A stretch of DNA of 64,000 bases from contig CM019718.1 of NCBI GenBank assembly GCA_009760885.1, forward strand, positions 24,367,133-24,431,132, given 5' to 3'. Position 1 is the stretch's first letter; every line of letters begins with the position of its first letter. Both the position numbers and the translations under genes were made by a program. Below the pieces are notes generated by a model. That model was not told the DNA's origin. It did not search any database and saw nothing but the letters and a program-made list of their open reading frames with translations. Below, in pieces: positions 11,801-22,640 of the stretch. The stretch comes from Achatina immaculata (lineage: Eukaryota > Mollusca > Gastropoda > Stylommatophora > Achatinidae).

Positions 11801-12972
11801 AGGACTTCACTTGAAAGAAAAGCCTTGAGTGAAGACGATTGTGAGCGAAGACCCAGTTATCAATGAGAGTCTGCGCGCCAGCAATACAAAGGTCTTCTCA
11901 AAATTTCCAGCAATACTCCCGAACAGACTGTTGTGCAATTCCAACCTGCCCGGAGGGGTATATCTTAATTTCTTATGGTAGTGAAGCTTTATAAAATGCT
12001 TGTTTCTCAAGACAGGTCAGAGAATTTTATAATACGTCTTTAATGATTGCTAGAATATTGGTTTCTCCTTCAGGAAACACTTATTCGAATCAAGGCAATA
12101 AAAGAAAAAAAAGGGGGAGGCACGCAAGATGGCAAGATTTAAAGCTCTGCCTGCTCAGTCCATGACAGCTTCTCCAGGCCAGGGGGGGGGGGGGGGGGGG
12201 GTTGGGGGCTTAATAGCAGCAACTCTGCTGAAATCGGTAAGAGGTTTTTTTACCAGTTTCCATTACCGATTAGACGTGACTCTTTGTAAAACCTTCACTA
12301 CGAGGATGGCATCAGCTCTGCTGGGAATGACACTTATTGTTACTGGAGGAGTCAGACCTGCCGACCCTGCCCTAAACCCATTTCATGGCACTCTCTTGTG
12401 GTCTTGTTTAACTCGCCACTGAAACAAAAACCCGTGCCACTGTGAAATGAGACGTGATAGTCCAAGAGAACGCTGTGACAGAAACTCGGGAAATCAGAAC
12501 AATAGAGGTTCTTCGTAATCTATTGTGTTTTGTTCTATATGAATGAATACAGAAGGATCGTTACACGTCGACACTGCCCATATTCTCTGTACAGATCAGA
12601 CAACTGCCAATAACTTATGCATTCTCGACCACTCCAGCTGAAGGTATTGGGTTTTCCACGAGTAATTATTCTAGCTATGGGAAGTATTTTCTGGAGATCA
12701 GAAGCGATATCCGAGTTTAACAGACTGGCCTATCACCCGTAACATCAGATCAGACTAGCTGTCAGACTGTAACAGAAAAGCAATATTATGACTGCTGTAT
12801 TAAGAGCTTATAGCAGAATTTATGACTGTTTAATTCCTTTAACAAACATTACACCAGGATATGTTACAAAAAACATAGAATAATATTTGTACCCAAATTT
12901 CATTACGAATTGCTATACTAAATTAACTGCAGCAGCATCTATATTGTTAAATTCGATTACTATGCTTTGTCA
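11801..12972. other. No gene seen; poly-G run
   Basis: Non-coding by inspection. A run of about 18-19 G at about 12,182-12,200 sits inside a 97-residue frame, which is an artefact of it. Confidence 0.5.
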
Positions 12973-12980
12973 CTCTACAC
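12973..12980. repeat. hAT target-site duplication, left
   Basis: The octamer CTCTACAC here is repeated at 15,771-15,778. It fits the usual hAT pattern of T at position 2 and A at position 7. Confidence 0.9.
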
Positions 12981-13162
12981 CAGCGGTTCTCAAACCCTTA
13001 TGATGCACGGCCTACATTTAAAAGTCAAACATTTTTTCGCCCCACTAATAATGTGCTTTATATTTGCAAGTTATAAATTTAATGTTATAAAGTATTATGT
13101 AATATTTTATCTACATGTTTAACTGCATATTCATTGCTACATAAAAGTCCTTTTCATTTATC

Positions 13163-15222
13163 TTAAAGACGGCACTGTTTCCCGTTGGATAGCATATCTG
13201 TTCTGGCTGGAATTTGTGACAAAGACACTCGGAGATAATCCTCCACGTTCATTCTTGAACGATATTTGGTTTTCATGGCAGTCAATGCAGAAAATGAAAC
13301 TTCGCATAAATAAGTTGTTGAAAAAAATAGAAGAACTTTCATCGCCAGGGCTGACAAAAACGGATATTCCACCGAAACAGTGCACCAAAAGGAAGAGATA
13401 TCCACAGCGGGGTCGTTAAATTTGATTTGTAATGTGTGATCGCTAGACAGTTCCGCTAATTCTTCTTGTGCACGACCGGTTAATTCAGAGAATGCGCACT
13501 GAAAATGATTACGAATCCAATCGTATGCTTTAATTTCTTCGGGCGTGAAGTATTTGTCACAATATTCAGCAAAAGATGTTAGACGCCCTTTTATTACACC
13601 AGTGACCCCTTCCAGAATCTGGCCGTTAACTTCATTGCTCTCTATAAATTCACAGAACAAGTGAAAAATGTCTTGTGATTTGTTCTCGAGTCGCGTGCGC
13701 CAAAGTCGTAGTTTCTTCTTAAATACTGCAACTTTGTCGTATGTCTTGAGTATACTTGAGTATGTCTTTACCCTGCAGTGATATGTTCAAACTATTCAAA
13801 CGGCTAAAAATGTCAGCAAGGTATGCCAGCATGGCAAACCACTCAGTATAAACGAATTTACCTGCCAGGTCGAGGTTGTGTTCTGTCAAAAACTGCAACA
13901 ATTCTAAACGAAGATCAAACACACTTGAAAACACTTTTCCTCTGGATAGCCAACGCACAGCCGAGTACATTAAGAGATGCTTGTGTTCTGCATCTGACTC
14001 AATACAAAGTTAAACAAATAGTTGACTGTTCACTGTTCTAGTTTTTATAAAGTTTACAATCTGAACACAGTCTTCGAGAACAGATCCCAGAGTTGAATGA
14101 AACTCTTTGAAGCGAGTACCTCACGATGGATCATGCAATGAGTTCCTACAATCTCGGGTGACACTTGCTTTATGCGAGTTACAACACCACTGTTGTGGCC
14201 AGTCATTGTGGCAGCACCGTCGGTGCAAACACCGATACAATTCGTCCACTGCAGTCCAAAAGTTGTGAAAAAAAAATGTTTAAGGCACGAAATATTTCAT
14301 AAGACGTCGTTCTCGCTGGCAGTGACCTGTAAAAAAGAAATTCCTCTTGTATACTATTTTGCCAACAATATTGAACATAAACAAGCAGCTGTGACTCGCC
14401 GGCGCTGTCAGTTGACTCATCTAATAGATTTTAATCGTTCAGTTAGCTGCGCGACAGTATCCTCAGACATTTCAGATATTCTCCTCCGGACAGTATCGTT
14501 CGAGACGGGAATGCTTTTCAGTTTTGTAGCGTATTCTGAGACGAACAATACGTCACAAATCTCATCAGCGGCTGGCATGATAAGATCTTCTCCAATCGTG
14601 CGGGGCTTCTTTGATTTTGTGATTCTCTGGGTAATAAGGTACGGTGCTTTAAGAGCTTTTTCGTTGAGTGGGTCTTGTTCTTAACACTGTCTTCTGTTTA
14701 CTATATTCCTCAGCTTTACGTTCGAAAAGATCTTTGATTTTATTCTGTAGATCTGGATGTCGGCTTCATTGCCTCATTTGAGGGGATTTGCAAACAAATA
14801 ACACACTGTGACAGATTTTGGTCATTTGTTGATGGAAAAGCGAGAAGAGGGGGCATTGAAAATAGTATAACAACAGGAAAAATAGAAGGAAGAAGATCAA
14901 GAGGAAGACCAAGAGAAATGATACTGGACAGTCTGACGGGATGGTGTGAGAGGAGATCACCAACTGAGCTGATGGCCTGCATGAAGGATCGGATACTCTG
15001 GAGAAGCATAATAGTCAACGCCAATCGGCACGGCACATGATGATGATGATGTTGATGGAAATAAACCGTACTTAATATACTCCACATCATCTTTTCGAGC
15101 GTATTTAGTTTTCTTACGAGTATCAACGTTGACCTTGTCTTGATCACAGTGACTTTCGCTGCCACTACTATCAGTTTGTTCGCGCGAAATCGAAGGCTTA
15201 CGTTTCACAAATCGATCCATTT
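13163..15222 (-). pseudogene. Broken hAT transposase (ZBED5/SCAND3-like)
   Basis: Read on the minus strand, the N-terminus starts MDRFVKRK at 15,220. It reaches a zinc-finger-like region (QCVICLQIPSNEAMKP) near 14,770, where an in-frame TAA soon follows. The middle holds RWLSRGKVFSSVFDLRLELL and LAYLADIFSRLNSLNISLQG (13,970-13,719), which are characteristic of this hAT group. The C-terminal part (13,660-13,163) ends in a hATC-type dimerisation region with FSALTAMKTKYRSRM. Several frameshifts and stops separate these blocks, and the LINE insertion splits the N-terminal region. Domesticated ZBED proteins of this family exist, but the breaks rule that out here. Confidence 0.85.
14839..15050 (+). 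mobile_element. LINE family A 3' end nested in hAT
   Basis: About 212 bp encoding the last part of the LINE A protein, including GRRSRGRPREM and the terminal NRHGT, followed by a (gat)n tail. The 11-bp sequence GTTGATGGAAA flanks it at 14,828-14,838 and 15,051-15,061. The size and position of that duplication show target-primed insertion into an already resident hAT transposase gene. Confidence 0.88.
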
Positions 15223-15778
15223 TAGCGCCTAAAGTTTTAAAGTTAAAAAAAGGCTATTCGAAAAGTCTCCACGACCACTGCGTGGGTAACTGGAATCCGT
15301 TGATTAATCTAATACAAATTACACACGGCATCAAGACCGAATAGCGGCTATCAAGCCAATGAAATATGATTTTTAAACTAAAACACAATTGATGAGAATT
15401 ATATTTCACTTGTGATCTTTCGCAAAATCTACGCTGACTTTTCTCTAAAATTACATTGTAAAACTGCACGTTTCAGCAACACTGTCAGAAAGACGCCGTT
15501 GTCGCACTTCAAAAGAGATGCCATCTTTTTATGTAGGTCCCATTTCTGTTTGATGCTGGAAGAAACGCTGTATGGACCATCTTTTCTCAAATAGTCGCTG
15601 CGGGCATACTAATAAAGCGACCTAAAATCCTGCGGCTTGCGTCCGTGCAGTCTGCCCCTATGCATTGCGTGAAAAATGGTCATTTTCTTGCTTTGAGGCT
15701 TCAGTGCGGCCCACAATACTCCCTGTCACGGCCCACCTTTGGGCCACGACCCATGTGTTAAGAACCACTGCTCTACAC

Positions 15779-15870
15779 CAATGATTCTTAACCTGGAGTC
15801 TGCAAAAACCCGGGGGGGGGGGGCAGAAAAAGATTTCTATGGGTCCACGGACCAGTAAATGGGTTCGCTC
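15779..15870. mobile_element. Terminus of a second hAT-like element (left)
   Basis: The sequence starts CAATGATTCTTAACCTGGAG immediately after the first hAT's target duplication, and continues to gggtccacggaccagtaaat. Reverse complement of 21,160-21,228 gives CATGGGTTCTTAATCTGGGG and then ggaccagcaaata, so the two are related inverted ends. No matching 8-bp duplication was found. Confidence 0.55.
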
Positions 15871-16202
15871 GATCACAAACAAAAAACAAAAAAAGCCAGC
15901 ACCATCTGGGCTCTGTTTATTCCTTGTTTTAACGACGTGCTCACAGTTACTCTCAGTCCGGAAAAGCAGTCCATGGCTGACAAAAATTGTAAAGAATCTG
16001 TTCTACACCACCAGCGCTACATGAGGACAGTCACATTCGATCAGATATTCATCTCAGTTCTGCCAATACTTCAACAACTGAACTAACTTATGTATTATCG
16101 AATTCAGCTAATTCCAGTCAACTCTGCAGTTTCACATTGAACATTGAGTTGTTTTCTGTCAAGATGTTTACACATGTCTCATCACTTGCACATCAGACAG
16201 TT
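15871..16202. other. No gene seen
   Basis: Interior sequence between the second hAT-like terminus and the 45-bp minisatellite. Short open frames overlap one another and have no motif. Confidence 0.5.
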
Positions 16203-16712
16203 CATACGTGGTCTAGTCTTTCCTGGTGAAGTAGGGTCTCAGCACAGGGCATGTGCTCCAGTCTTTCCTGGTGAAGTAGGGTCTCAGCGCAGGGCATGTG
16301 CTCCAGACTTTCCTGGTGAAGTAGGGTCTCAGCATAGGGCATGTGCTCCAGTCTTTCCTGGTGAAGTAGGGTCTCAGCGCAGGGCATGTGCTCCAGTCTT
16401 TCCTGGTGAAGTAGGGTCTCAGCGCAGGGCATGTGCTCCAGTCTTTCCTGGTGAAGTAGGGTCTCAGAGCAGGGCATGTGCTCCAGTCTTTCCTGGTGAA
16501 GTAGGGTCTCAGCACAGGGCATGTGCTCCAGTCTTTCCTGGTGAATTAGGGTCTCAGCACAGGGCATGTGCTCCAGTCTTTCCTGGTGAAGTAGGGTCTC
16601 AGCACAGGGCATGTGCTCCAGTCTTTCCTGGTGAAGTAGGGTCTCAGCACAGGGCACATGATCCAGTCTTCCCCGACGAAGGAGGGTCTCAGTACAGGGC
16701 ACGTGCTACATA
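16203..16712. repeat. 45-bp minisatellite, about 11 copies
   Basis: The unit is gtctttcctggtgaagtagg followed by gtctcagcacagggcatg and tgctcca. Because 45 is divisible by three and the unit lacks stops in several frames, frames of 189, 166 and 100 residues appear on both strands. One plus-strand frame reads repeats of VFPGEVGSQHRACAP. Openness in several frames at once argues against coding. Confidence 0.92.
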
Positions 16713-17047
16713 GCACCGACGAGAACACTAACAAATGTGGAAGTGACGAGCAAGATTCTATCCCATGCCTTAAATCCGACTAACCGAGAGACCACGTCTC
16801 TATAGACTCAGATCTACTCCGGTTATGATTATAACTATGCTTATGACGGGTGATTAACTATAACAGTAAGCAGCGTTATAAAAGCACTGTGGTGAATCAT
16901 ATGAAATGTAACAAAATGCGAGCAAAATTTCCGAAAGAAAAGATTAGAACTCTTTAGTAGTACCGGGTGTTAGCGCCCTGATCAATGACGTCAGTACGCA
17001 AATAGCGCCCCATCGCTAAGCAGCAGCCGAGAACAGCGCATGTCAAG

Positions 17048-17375
17048 ATGGCCTCTACGTTCCAGACATACTCTGAGGAAGAAGTGCGTCCCGTCATCCG
17101 TTTCTTGTCCGCCAAAAGTCTGATCCCCTGGAAAATAACACCATGAAATATTGCCGCATCCCCCGTTATTCTCTCGACTTAGTCCCAAGTGACTTTCATC
17201 TGCGTTTTCTTTTATAACAACATCTTGATGATAAAAGGTTCTCGACTAACACAGAGATGTAGGCCGTGGTTCACCAGTGGTTTTGAAGTACAGAGGTTTT
17301 TTTTTCCTTACTTACATTCCGGCGCTGGTTCGTAAATAGCGCAAATGCCTTGAAAAACATGGAGATTAAAGTATA
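17048..17375 (+). pseudogene. Internally deleted mariner transposase
   Basis: The start ATG at 17,048 gives MASTFQTYSEEEVRPVIRFL, the beginning of a mariner N-terminal domain. After about 30 residues the sequence jumps to the C-terminal catalytic region, with SLDLVPSDFHLRF and then DDKRFSTNTEM in frame with two stops. SLDLVPSDFHL corresponds to the third Asp block of mariner DD34D transposases. The first two catalytic Asp blocks are missing. The ending resembles the usual FF..LV.RW..C tail but is frameshifted. Element ends were not located. Confidence 0.75.
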
Positions 17376-18070
17376 TTGAAAAACTAGGATGTTACTTTTC
17401 CTGTACTATATTAAACTTTTATGTGATTCACATTTTCTGACTGTCATTTACTGATCCTCGTATAACAAGTTCAGAGCTTCATGTCACTTGCCACAACAAA
17501 GGAGATGACCATCTGAACCACAAAAGAGAATTTAGCCAAAAACGCTGGATTTGTGATGATTACCACGAGCATCACGCGGGTATCATAAACGATCTCGTGT
17601 CACCAGTATCTGTACATGTATACTGAAGAGTAGATCAGAGCAACTGTTGGATCTGGCCTGAGTTCAGTGATGATGGCCCTATCTAACATGCGGTGCTTCT
17701 TCTAACTCCCAGAGACGAACATTCATTCACTCATTTGCATGTCCCTTGCGGAACTTTGACTCCCAAACATAAGACGAACATAAGAAGGAGAATATCAGGA
17801 GGCTCTGCTACAAATCAGTTTCTGCTCCGGTGACCATGTTTGAAAAAACACAGACATTCTGAACCCTAAATCTCATCGTCCATTTAGAATGTGGGGCCGT
17901 GTTTATGATACTATGTAGAACACTGTCAAAATGCTCGAGGGGTAGAGCTTTGTGGAATTTTATTGCTGCTGCATCTCCTTCAGACTTCAAGGCGGATGAT
18001 CTTAATAACCTACACTGCGAAGACATTACAACACAAACATCCTATTGAATTAGGAGCAGGTTACAGCTGT
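17376..18070. other. No gene seen; LINE B scrap at 17,715-17,775
   Basis: Mostly non-coding. At 17,715-17,775 the reverse complement matches the extreme 3' end of LINE family B (ggaacttt / gggacatgcaaatgaatgaa), the same end seen at 57,351-57,400. Confidence 0.5.
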
Positions 18071-18079
18071 TAGCTTTGA

Positions 18080-18205
18080 CGATCCAGACTGGCCCTAAAC
18101 AGAGCTATAGACTCGAGTAGCTAAACACTTGACTCGAACAGCGACTCGGACTCGACTTACGACTTGACGACATTTTTCATGTGATCGACTCGACGACTTT
18201 ACTGC
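18080..18205. repeat. Degenerate gactcg array
   Basis: Irregular copies of gactcg, cgactt and acttgacg words. It is similar in character to the gacttga array at 19,318-19,575 and may be an older relative. Confidence 0.5.
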
Positions 18206-18612
18206 AGCTCTCTTACTAGTAAGACAATGCATGCTTCAATGGCGTCATTGCAGTTGTGCTGTTGTACATATCTAATTGAGCCTACGGTCTGTTTAGTTTT
18301 AACATGTGGGTGGCATGACTAGACATGGTGTAATAATTCGCTTGCGCTAGGCAGAATATTAAGGCCGCGCGAGTAAAACAAGTAATATGAACCAATCGGG
18401 CGCCATAACAATGGAGGATTTATATCCATAGCTCCTGACACGTCACTGCCACCCCCCCCCTCCCCCAATTTTATCACATGTGCATCGTGGAGGGAGAAGG
18501 ATGTGAGGCTCAGGAGAGATAACTCAGGTTTTAATTTGTGTGAAAAGTTTCAAAATATAAGAAGAGTGTTCACGTGCATCTGTCTGTCATTACCGTATTG
18601 AATATTTAACTG

Positions 18613-18850
18613 AGTGTGAGGTCCACTGTCTCGAGGCTGCCAGTAACAGGAGCGTGTGAGGTCCACTGTCTCGAAGTTGCCAGTAACAGAAGTGTGTGAG
18701 GTCCACCGTCTAGAAATTGCCAGTAACAGAAGTGTGTGAGGTCCACCGTCTAGAAATTGCCACTAACAGGAGCGTGTGAGGTCCACTGTCTAGAAATTGC
18801 CACTAACAGAAGTGTGTGAGGTCCACCGTCTAGAAATTGCCACTAGCTGG
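18613..18850. repeat. 40-bp minisatellite, about 6 copies
   Basis: The unit is gtgtgaggtccaccgtctag followed by aaattgccactaacagaagt, with c/t and agaagt/ggagc variants. Confidence 0.9.
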
Positions 18851-19317
18851 ACTTGTTCTCCAAACTGGAATTAGCTGTATACGGGTCAGTTAAATTTTTT
18901 ATTATCTACCGTTTGTTTTTTGTTTTTTTTTAATGAGAAGGCATTATCCTTATTTTTATCAGCTCATTTTGTTGTTGCTGATTCCCTGTTTCTGTTATTT
19001 GCTGCCGAACTTAAACATTTTTTCTTTACACGCTTTAATTGCTTACAATGTTAGCCATTGCTACTTATACTTGCTACTATTTTTTTCCTTATTGTCAAAC
19101 GTTTTCCATCTTAGCTCAAAGCTAAGCAGTTCTAGCGTTATAAATCATTTCTTGTGTATGAAGAACTATATACTAGCCCTTGTTGCTCACATCTCGGGGT
19201 CTGTATTCCTAATAAGTTTTAATACTGTGTAAAATCAAAATGAATAAATGTTTACTGGGTGCTTGATGAAGTGGTAAATAAAGTATGTATTGTGTTTTTA
19301 TTTTTCTATATTTCGCT
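18851..19317. other. No gene seen
   Basis: T-rich sequence. The 99-residue frame at 18,933-19,232 is hydrophobic by composition, with no motif or splice support. Confidence 0.5.
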
Positions 19318-19575
19318 TGAGTTTGGTTTGAGACTTGAAGGTAGTGACTTGAGACTTGAAGGTGGCGACCTAAGACTTGACCTGAGACTTGAGACTTGAA
19401 GGTCTGACCTAAACCTGACTAGACTTGAGACTTGAAGGTAACGACTTGAGACTTGAAGATAGTGACCAGAGATCTGACTTGAAACTTGACTTGAGCCTTG
19501 AATGTAGTGACTAGAGACGAGATTTGACTTGAAACTTGACTTGAAACTTGAAGGTAGTGACTCGAGACCTGACTT
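19318..19575. repeat. Degenerate gacttgaaggtagt array
   Basis: Tandem words gagacttgaaggtagtgact with many variants. The same array type occurs at 25,725-25,837, again joined to a family F copy on its right. Confidence 0.75.
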
Positions 19576-19810
19576 GAGACGGCCCAGAAATCAAACTCCC
19601 TGACACACTCCGCAGTCACTGACATCACTGCGTGTCCCACTCCATTAGCCAGATCCAGCCTGTTACTAGTAGTATGAACGGAGAAGTGGGCCAGAATTCG
19701 GTCAACTCTGGTTCACAGGCCCTGATAAACGTCCTGTCACAACAGCATAAATTATCTTTGGCCCCACTAAAGAATTTTAGGAAAGACACATTCATAACTG
19801 TGAAATTTAA
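19576..19810 (+). repeat. Dispersed repeat family F, copy next to array
   Basis: Shares long near-identical stretches with 25,838-26,023, including cagaaatcaaactccctgac, attagccaga and taaattatctttggcccc. This copy is longer by about 50 bp (agaagtgggccagaattcgg). No protein is encoded. Confidence 0.8.
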
Positions 19811-20371
19811 CCTAGTAAACAGGCACACCTCTAGATCAGAGAAAATCCCACTGCCGTCGGAAGTGAGGAGGGAAAGATGGGTGGAATGAGGGGTGGGGTT
19901 GGGGTCTAAGCCAGATTAGAGCAGAACAAGTAAGGTCACGCTGATCTGTCTACTCGTGAAGTCGCTGGGTGCAGACCCGTTGCTTTGTGCTACAGTCATG
20001 TCAGATGTCGGCTTATCTAAAACACGGGATGCAATAAATTACATGTGGATACTGAGAATATCTCTCAGCATAACGTAGCGTACAAAACTATGCGCGGGAA
20101 GTTCAATATGTCCTTCCATTTAAAAAAATAAGTCCGTTAATATGTATATTACTCCGCGAGAGTTCGCACTATGCAGCTGAGAAAAACTCAGTATAGAGCT
20201 GGTCAAGTACTGTTCACGAAACAAATATTTACAAACGTTATGTCTTGTTTTTCTTGATCTTTCTTCTTTTTTTTTGAGAGCATACGCGGCGTCGTGTCGT
20301 ATGGGGAGTGGGTTATGACGGCTTGTTTGCACACCCGGTGTAACACAGCAGGAAAAGTTTGCTGGTTCCTG
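19811..20371. other. No gene seen
   Basis: Non-coding by inspection. Short frames on both strands overlap, and none has a motif. Confidence 0.5.
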
Positions 20372-20440
20372 GCAGACTCCACCATCGTGGGGACCCCAGA
20401 GATCTCATTGGCCAGGCTCAGTCGGTTACCGCCAAGAAGA
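20372..20440 (+). repeat. Dispersed repeat family F, short copy
   Basis: gactccaccatcgtggggac, then cattggccaggctcagtc and ggttac, in the same order as the F copy at 51,555-51,620. Confidence 0.45.
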
Positions 20441-20534
20441 TGATACACACATTACATCAGTCCCAAGTATCCGTGACTAGTTGGTTCCGGCGTGAGAACA
20501 GCTGTAGACTCTCTTTCCGGCGTAAGAACAGCAG

Positions 20535-21000
20535 TGGAACCCTTATTAAAAGTAAAGTAATAAATTTAATATTTAAGAGTAATGTTCTAAGTGTACTATT
20601 CTATGGACGTGAATGCTGGAAAATCACCAAAACCATAGAAAACAAGTTGAATTCTTTCCAGGCTAAATGTTTACGAATAATTAGAAAAATATTTTGGACA
20701 CACACAATAAGAAATAACATCTTATTAGCAGAAATGCAGATGAAGCCACTGACAGCAATTATTGAGGAAAGTCGCTGGCGATGGTTGGGACATGTGCTTC
20801 GAATGACTGACAACTCACTACCAACAATAGCACTAAGATGGACACCACAGGGGAACAGAAGTAAGGGTAGACCAAAAGAGACATGGAGAAGAACAACAGA
20901 GAGGATGTTGAGCAATAGAGGGCTCACCTGGACAAGAGCACAAAAAAAAAGGCGAAGGACAGGCATTTGTGGAAAACCCTTGCGGAAGCCCCATGTGCCC
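20535..21000 (+). pseudogene. LINE family D C-terminal region
   Basis: The frame reads NVLSVLFYGRECWKITKTIE, ENKLNSFQAKCLRIIRKIF, RWRWLGHVLRM and SKGRPKETWRRTTERML. These blocks lie downstream of the reverse transcriptase in RTE-like non-LTR retrotransposons. The upstream enzymatic domains are absent. The final ~130 bp are nearly identical to 34,688-34,828. Confidence 0.8.
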
Positions 21001-21013
21001 TGGGCACTTAAGG

Positions 21014-21017
<4 letters not shown>

Positions 21018-21067
<50 letters not shown>

Positions 21068-21122
21068 CAGAGAGAGAGACAGAGAGAGAGACAGAGAGAG
21101 AGACAGAGAGAGAGAGAGAGAA
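21018..21122. repeat. (GA)n / (CAGAGA)n microsatellite
   Basis: A gaga run passing into cagagacagaga and agagagacagag. It directly follows the LINE D 3' end (ggttcagagagaga), so it probably grew from the LINE tail. Confidence 0.9.
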
Positions 21123-21159
21123 TACATGGAAACCAGATAATGCTAAGATTTTCTATATT

Positions 21160-21228
21160 AGGCCAATCTATTTGCTGGTCCGTCGATCCCCAAAAATACT
21201 TCCGTGAACCCCAGATTAAGAACCCATG
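21160..21228. mobile_element. Terminus of a second hAT-like element (right)
   Basis: Its reverse complement matches the terminus at 15,779 (TTCTTAATCTGGGG, GGACCAGCAAAT). If paired, the element would be about 5.45 kb and would contain the mariner, minisatellites and LINE D. The flanking octamers do not match. Confidence 0.5.
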
Positions 21229-22079
21229 TTATGACGTAGCTGTATGGGATGGGACACTGGAACGGTAAGAAGTCGGGCTTGTGCGAAATTTATGAATTCA
21301 AAGTGATAAATTTCTAATTTTAACAAATTTATTTTCAAGCTGAGGGTAACGGAAACCGCTGTTGATAAAAAAAAAATCGAACAGGAGGAGAACAACTATG
21401 AATAAAAGCAGAAAAGCCTTGCGGTTTATCCACAGGAGATTAATGCTTGTCAAATAACCAAAGAATAGCCAGCTTCAGGTAAACTTACGCATAGAGAAAA
21501 AAAAAAAAAGTTGTCATGAGACTGGAAAAAAAAAGGTTCATTGAGCCATGACCACTCAGCATTCCGTAGACATTTTCTGGGTACGAGATATGGAGGTTTT
21601 GTACAGGGGCAGTAGCTATAGGCACAGCGGATCATTCAAACTGTTCGTCTGTGTTTGAAAGCATCAACCGAATAGCAACGATGAGATTTAATTCAGTTCG
21701 GAGTCCCCAGAGAAACGCTTTTTTTAAAAATCATTTCCCGCCATTTTCTTGTGTGCAAAGTCCTGAAAGTTTTAAATCACAATTTGCAAAAATGTTGGGA
21801 GTTGCGAACATAATTTTACTGATGGGCTGGGATATGAAATATTTACACCGTTGTTTTCACAAAAAGAAAGTAAAATCCAACTGAAATGTAGCTTATCCTT
21901 CATTAATAGATCAAGAGATCAGGGGCAGAATGAAGATATGACCACCAGAAAAACAGAAAAAGATTAAACTAGAATCAGTTTTGTTCCAATCATTTTTTAA
22001 TTCCCGGAGAATCTAGGCATAAATTTCAATAGCTACAACATGATAAGCGAGGAAACTAAAAGCAGAGTACAGATATTGA
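21229..22079. other. No gene seen
   Basis: A-rich sequence with two poly-A runs. The frame at 21,651-21,884 has no recognised domain. Confidence 0.5.
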
Positions 22080-22640
22080 ATAAAATATACTTTGGCTTAC
22101 AATACCTGTTAAAATCTAAAAATCCTGTCCCAAAAAACCAAAATAACAATCTACACAACAATAATAAGACCAGCCGACATGTGTGGATCAGAAATGTGGA
22201 TTACAACTAAGGAAGATGAACAATAATTGCAGGTCTTTGAGAACAAGATCCTAGGAAGAATCATTGGGGCCATAAAAGATACCAGCAGTGGAGAATGGAG
22301 AGCTAGAAGGAACACTGATCTTAACAGTTTATTTAAATCAGTTATAAATGTCTTGAAACTTTATAGGTTACGCTAGCTTGGTCAAGTAGAAAGAATGGAA
22401 GAGAACAGACAAAGGAAAATGATGTGTGTACAAGAGATAAAGGAAACAAGACCAAGACGTATACCAAGACAGAAATGGAGAGAGAACATAGACGAGAATA
22501 TATAGGACATATGTATCACCAACTGGAGAGAGAAGATTAGGAGTAAGGATGAATGAAGGCGAATTTTACCTGCAGCAATGAGCCTTAATGGCTCAGAAAG
22601 CTGGAAAGCTGAGAAAGAAGAAGAAGAAGAAGAAGAAGCA
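22080..22640 (+). pseudogene. LINE family E C-terminal region and tail
   Basis: Across frames it reads TIYTTIIRPADMCGSEMWIT, FENKILGRIIGA, GEWRARRNTDLNSL and LGQVERMEENRQRK, followed by gcagcaatgagccttaatgg and a (gaa)n tail. These are the post-reverse-transcriptase blocks of a non-LTR retrotransposon. Several stops are present. Confidence 0.78.

Larger units (their letters stand above)
12981..15770 (-). mobile_element. Complete hAT transposon (ZBED5-like family)
   Basis: The element is 2,790 bp. Its left end begins CAGCGGTTCTCAAACC, and the reverse complement of the right end begins CAGTGGTTCTTAACAC, so the imperfect inverted ends are typical of hAT elements. A perfect 8-bp duplication flanks it. 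The transposase is on the minus strand and is broken. A LINE 3' end is nested at 14,839-15,050. Both ends and the target duplication are clear, but the element cannot be autonomous as it stands. Confidence 0.92.

Noticed and set aside
14172..14684. 170-residue plus-strand frame
   Set aside because: Antisense of the hAT transposase middle region.
16144..16734. Repetitive open frames of 100-189 residues on both strands
   Set aside because: They arise from a stop-free 45-bp tandem unit and are open in several frames at once.
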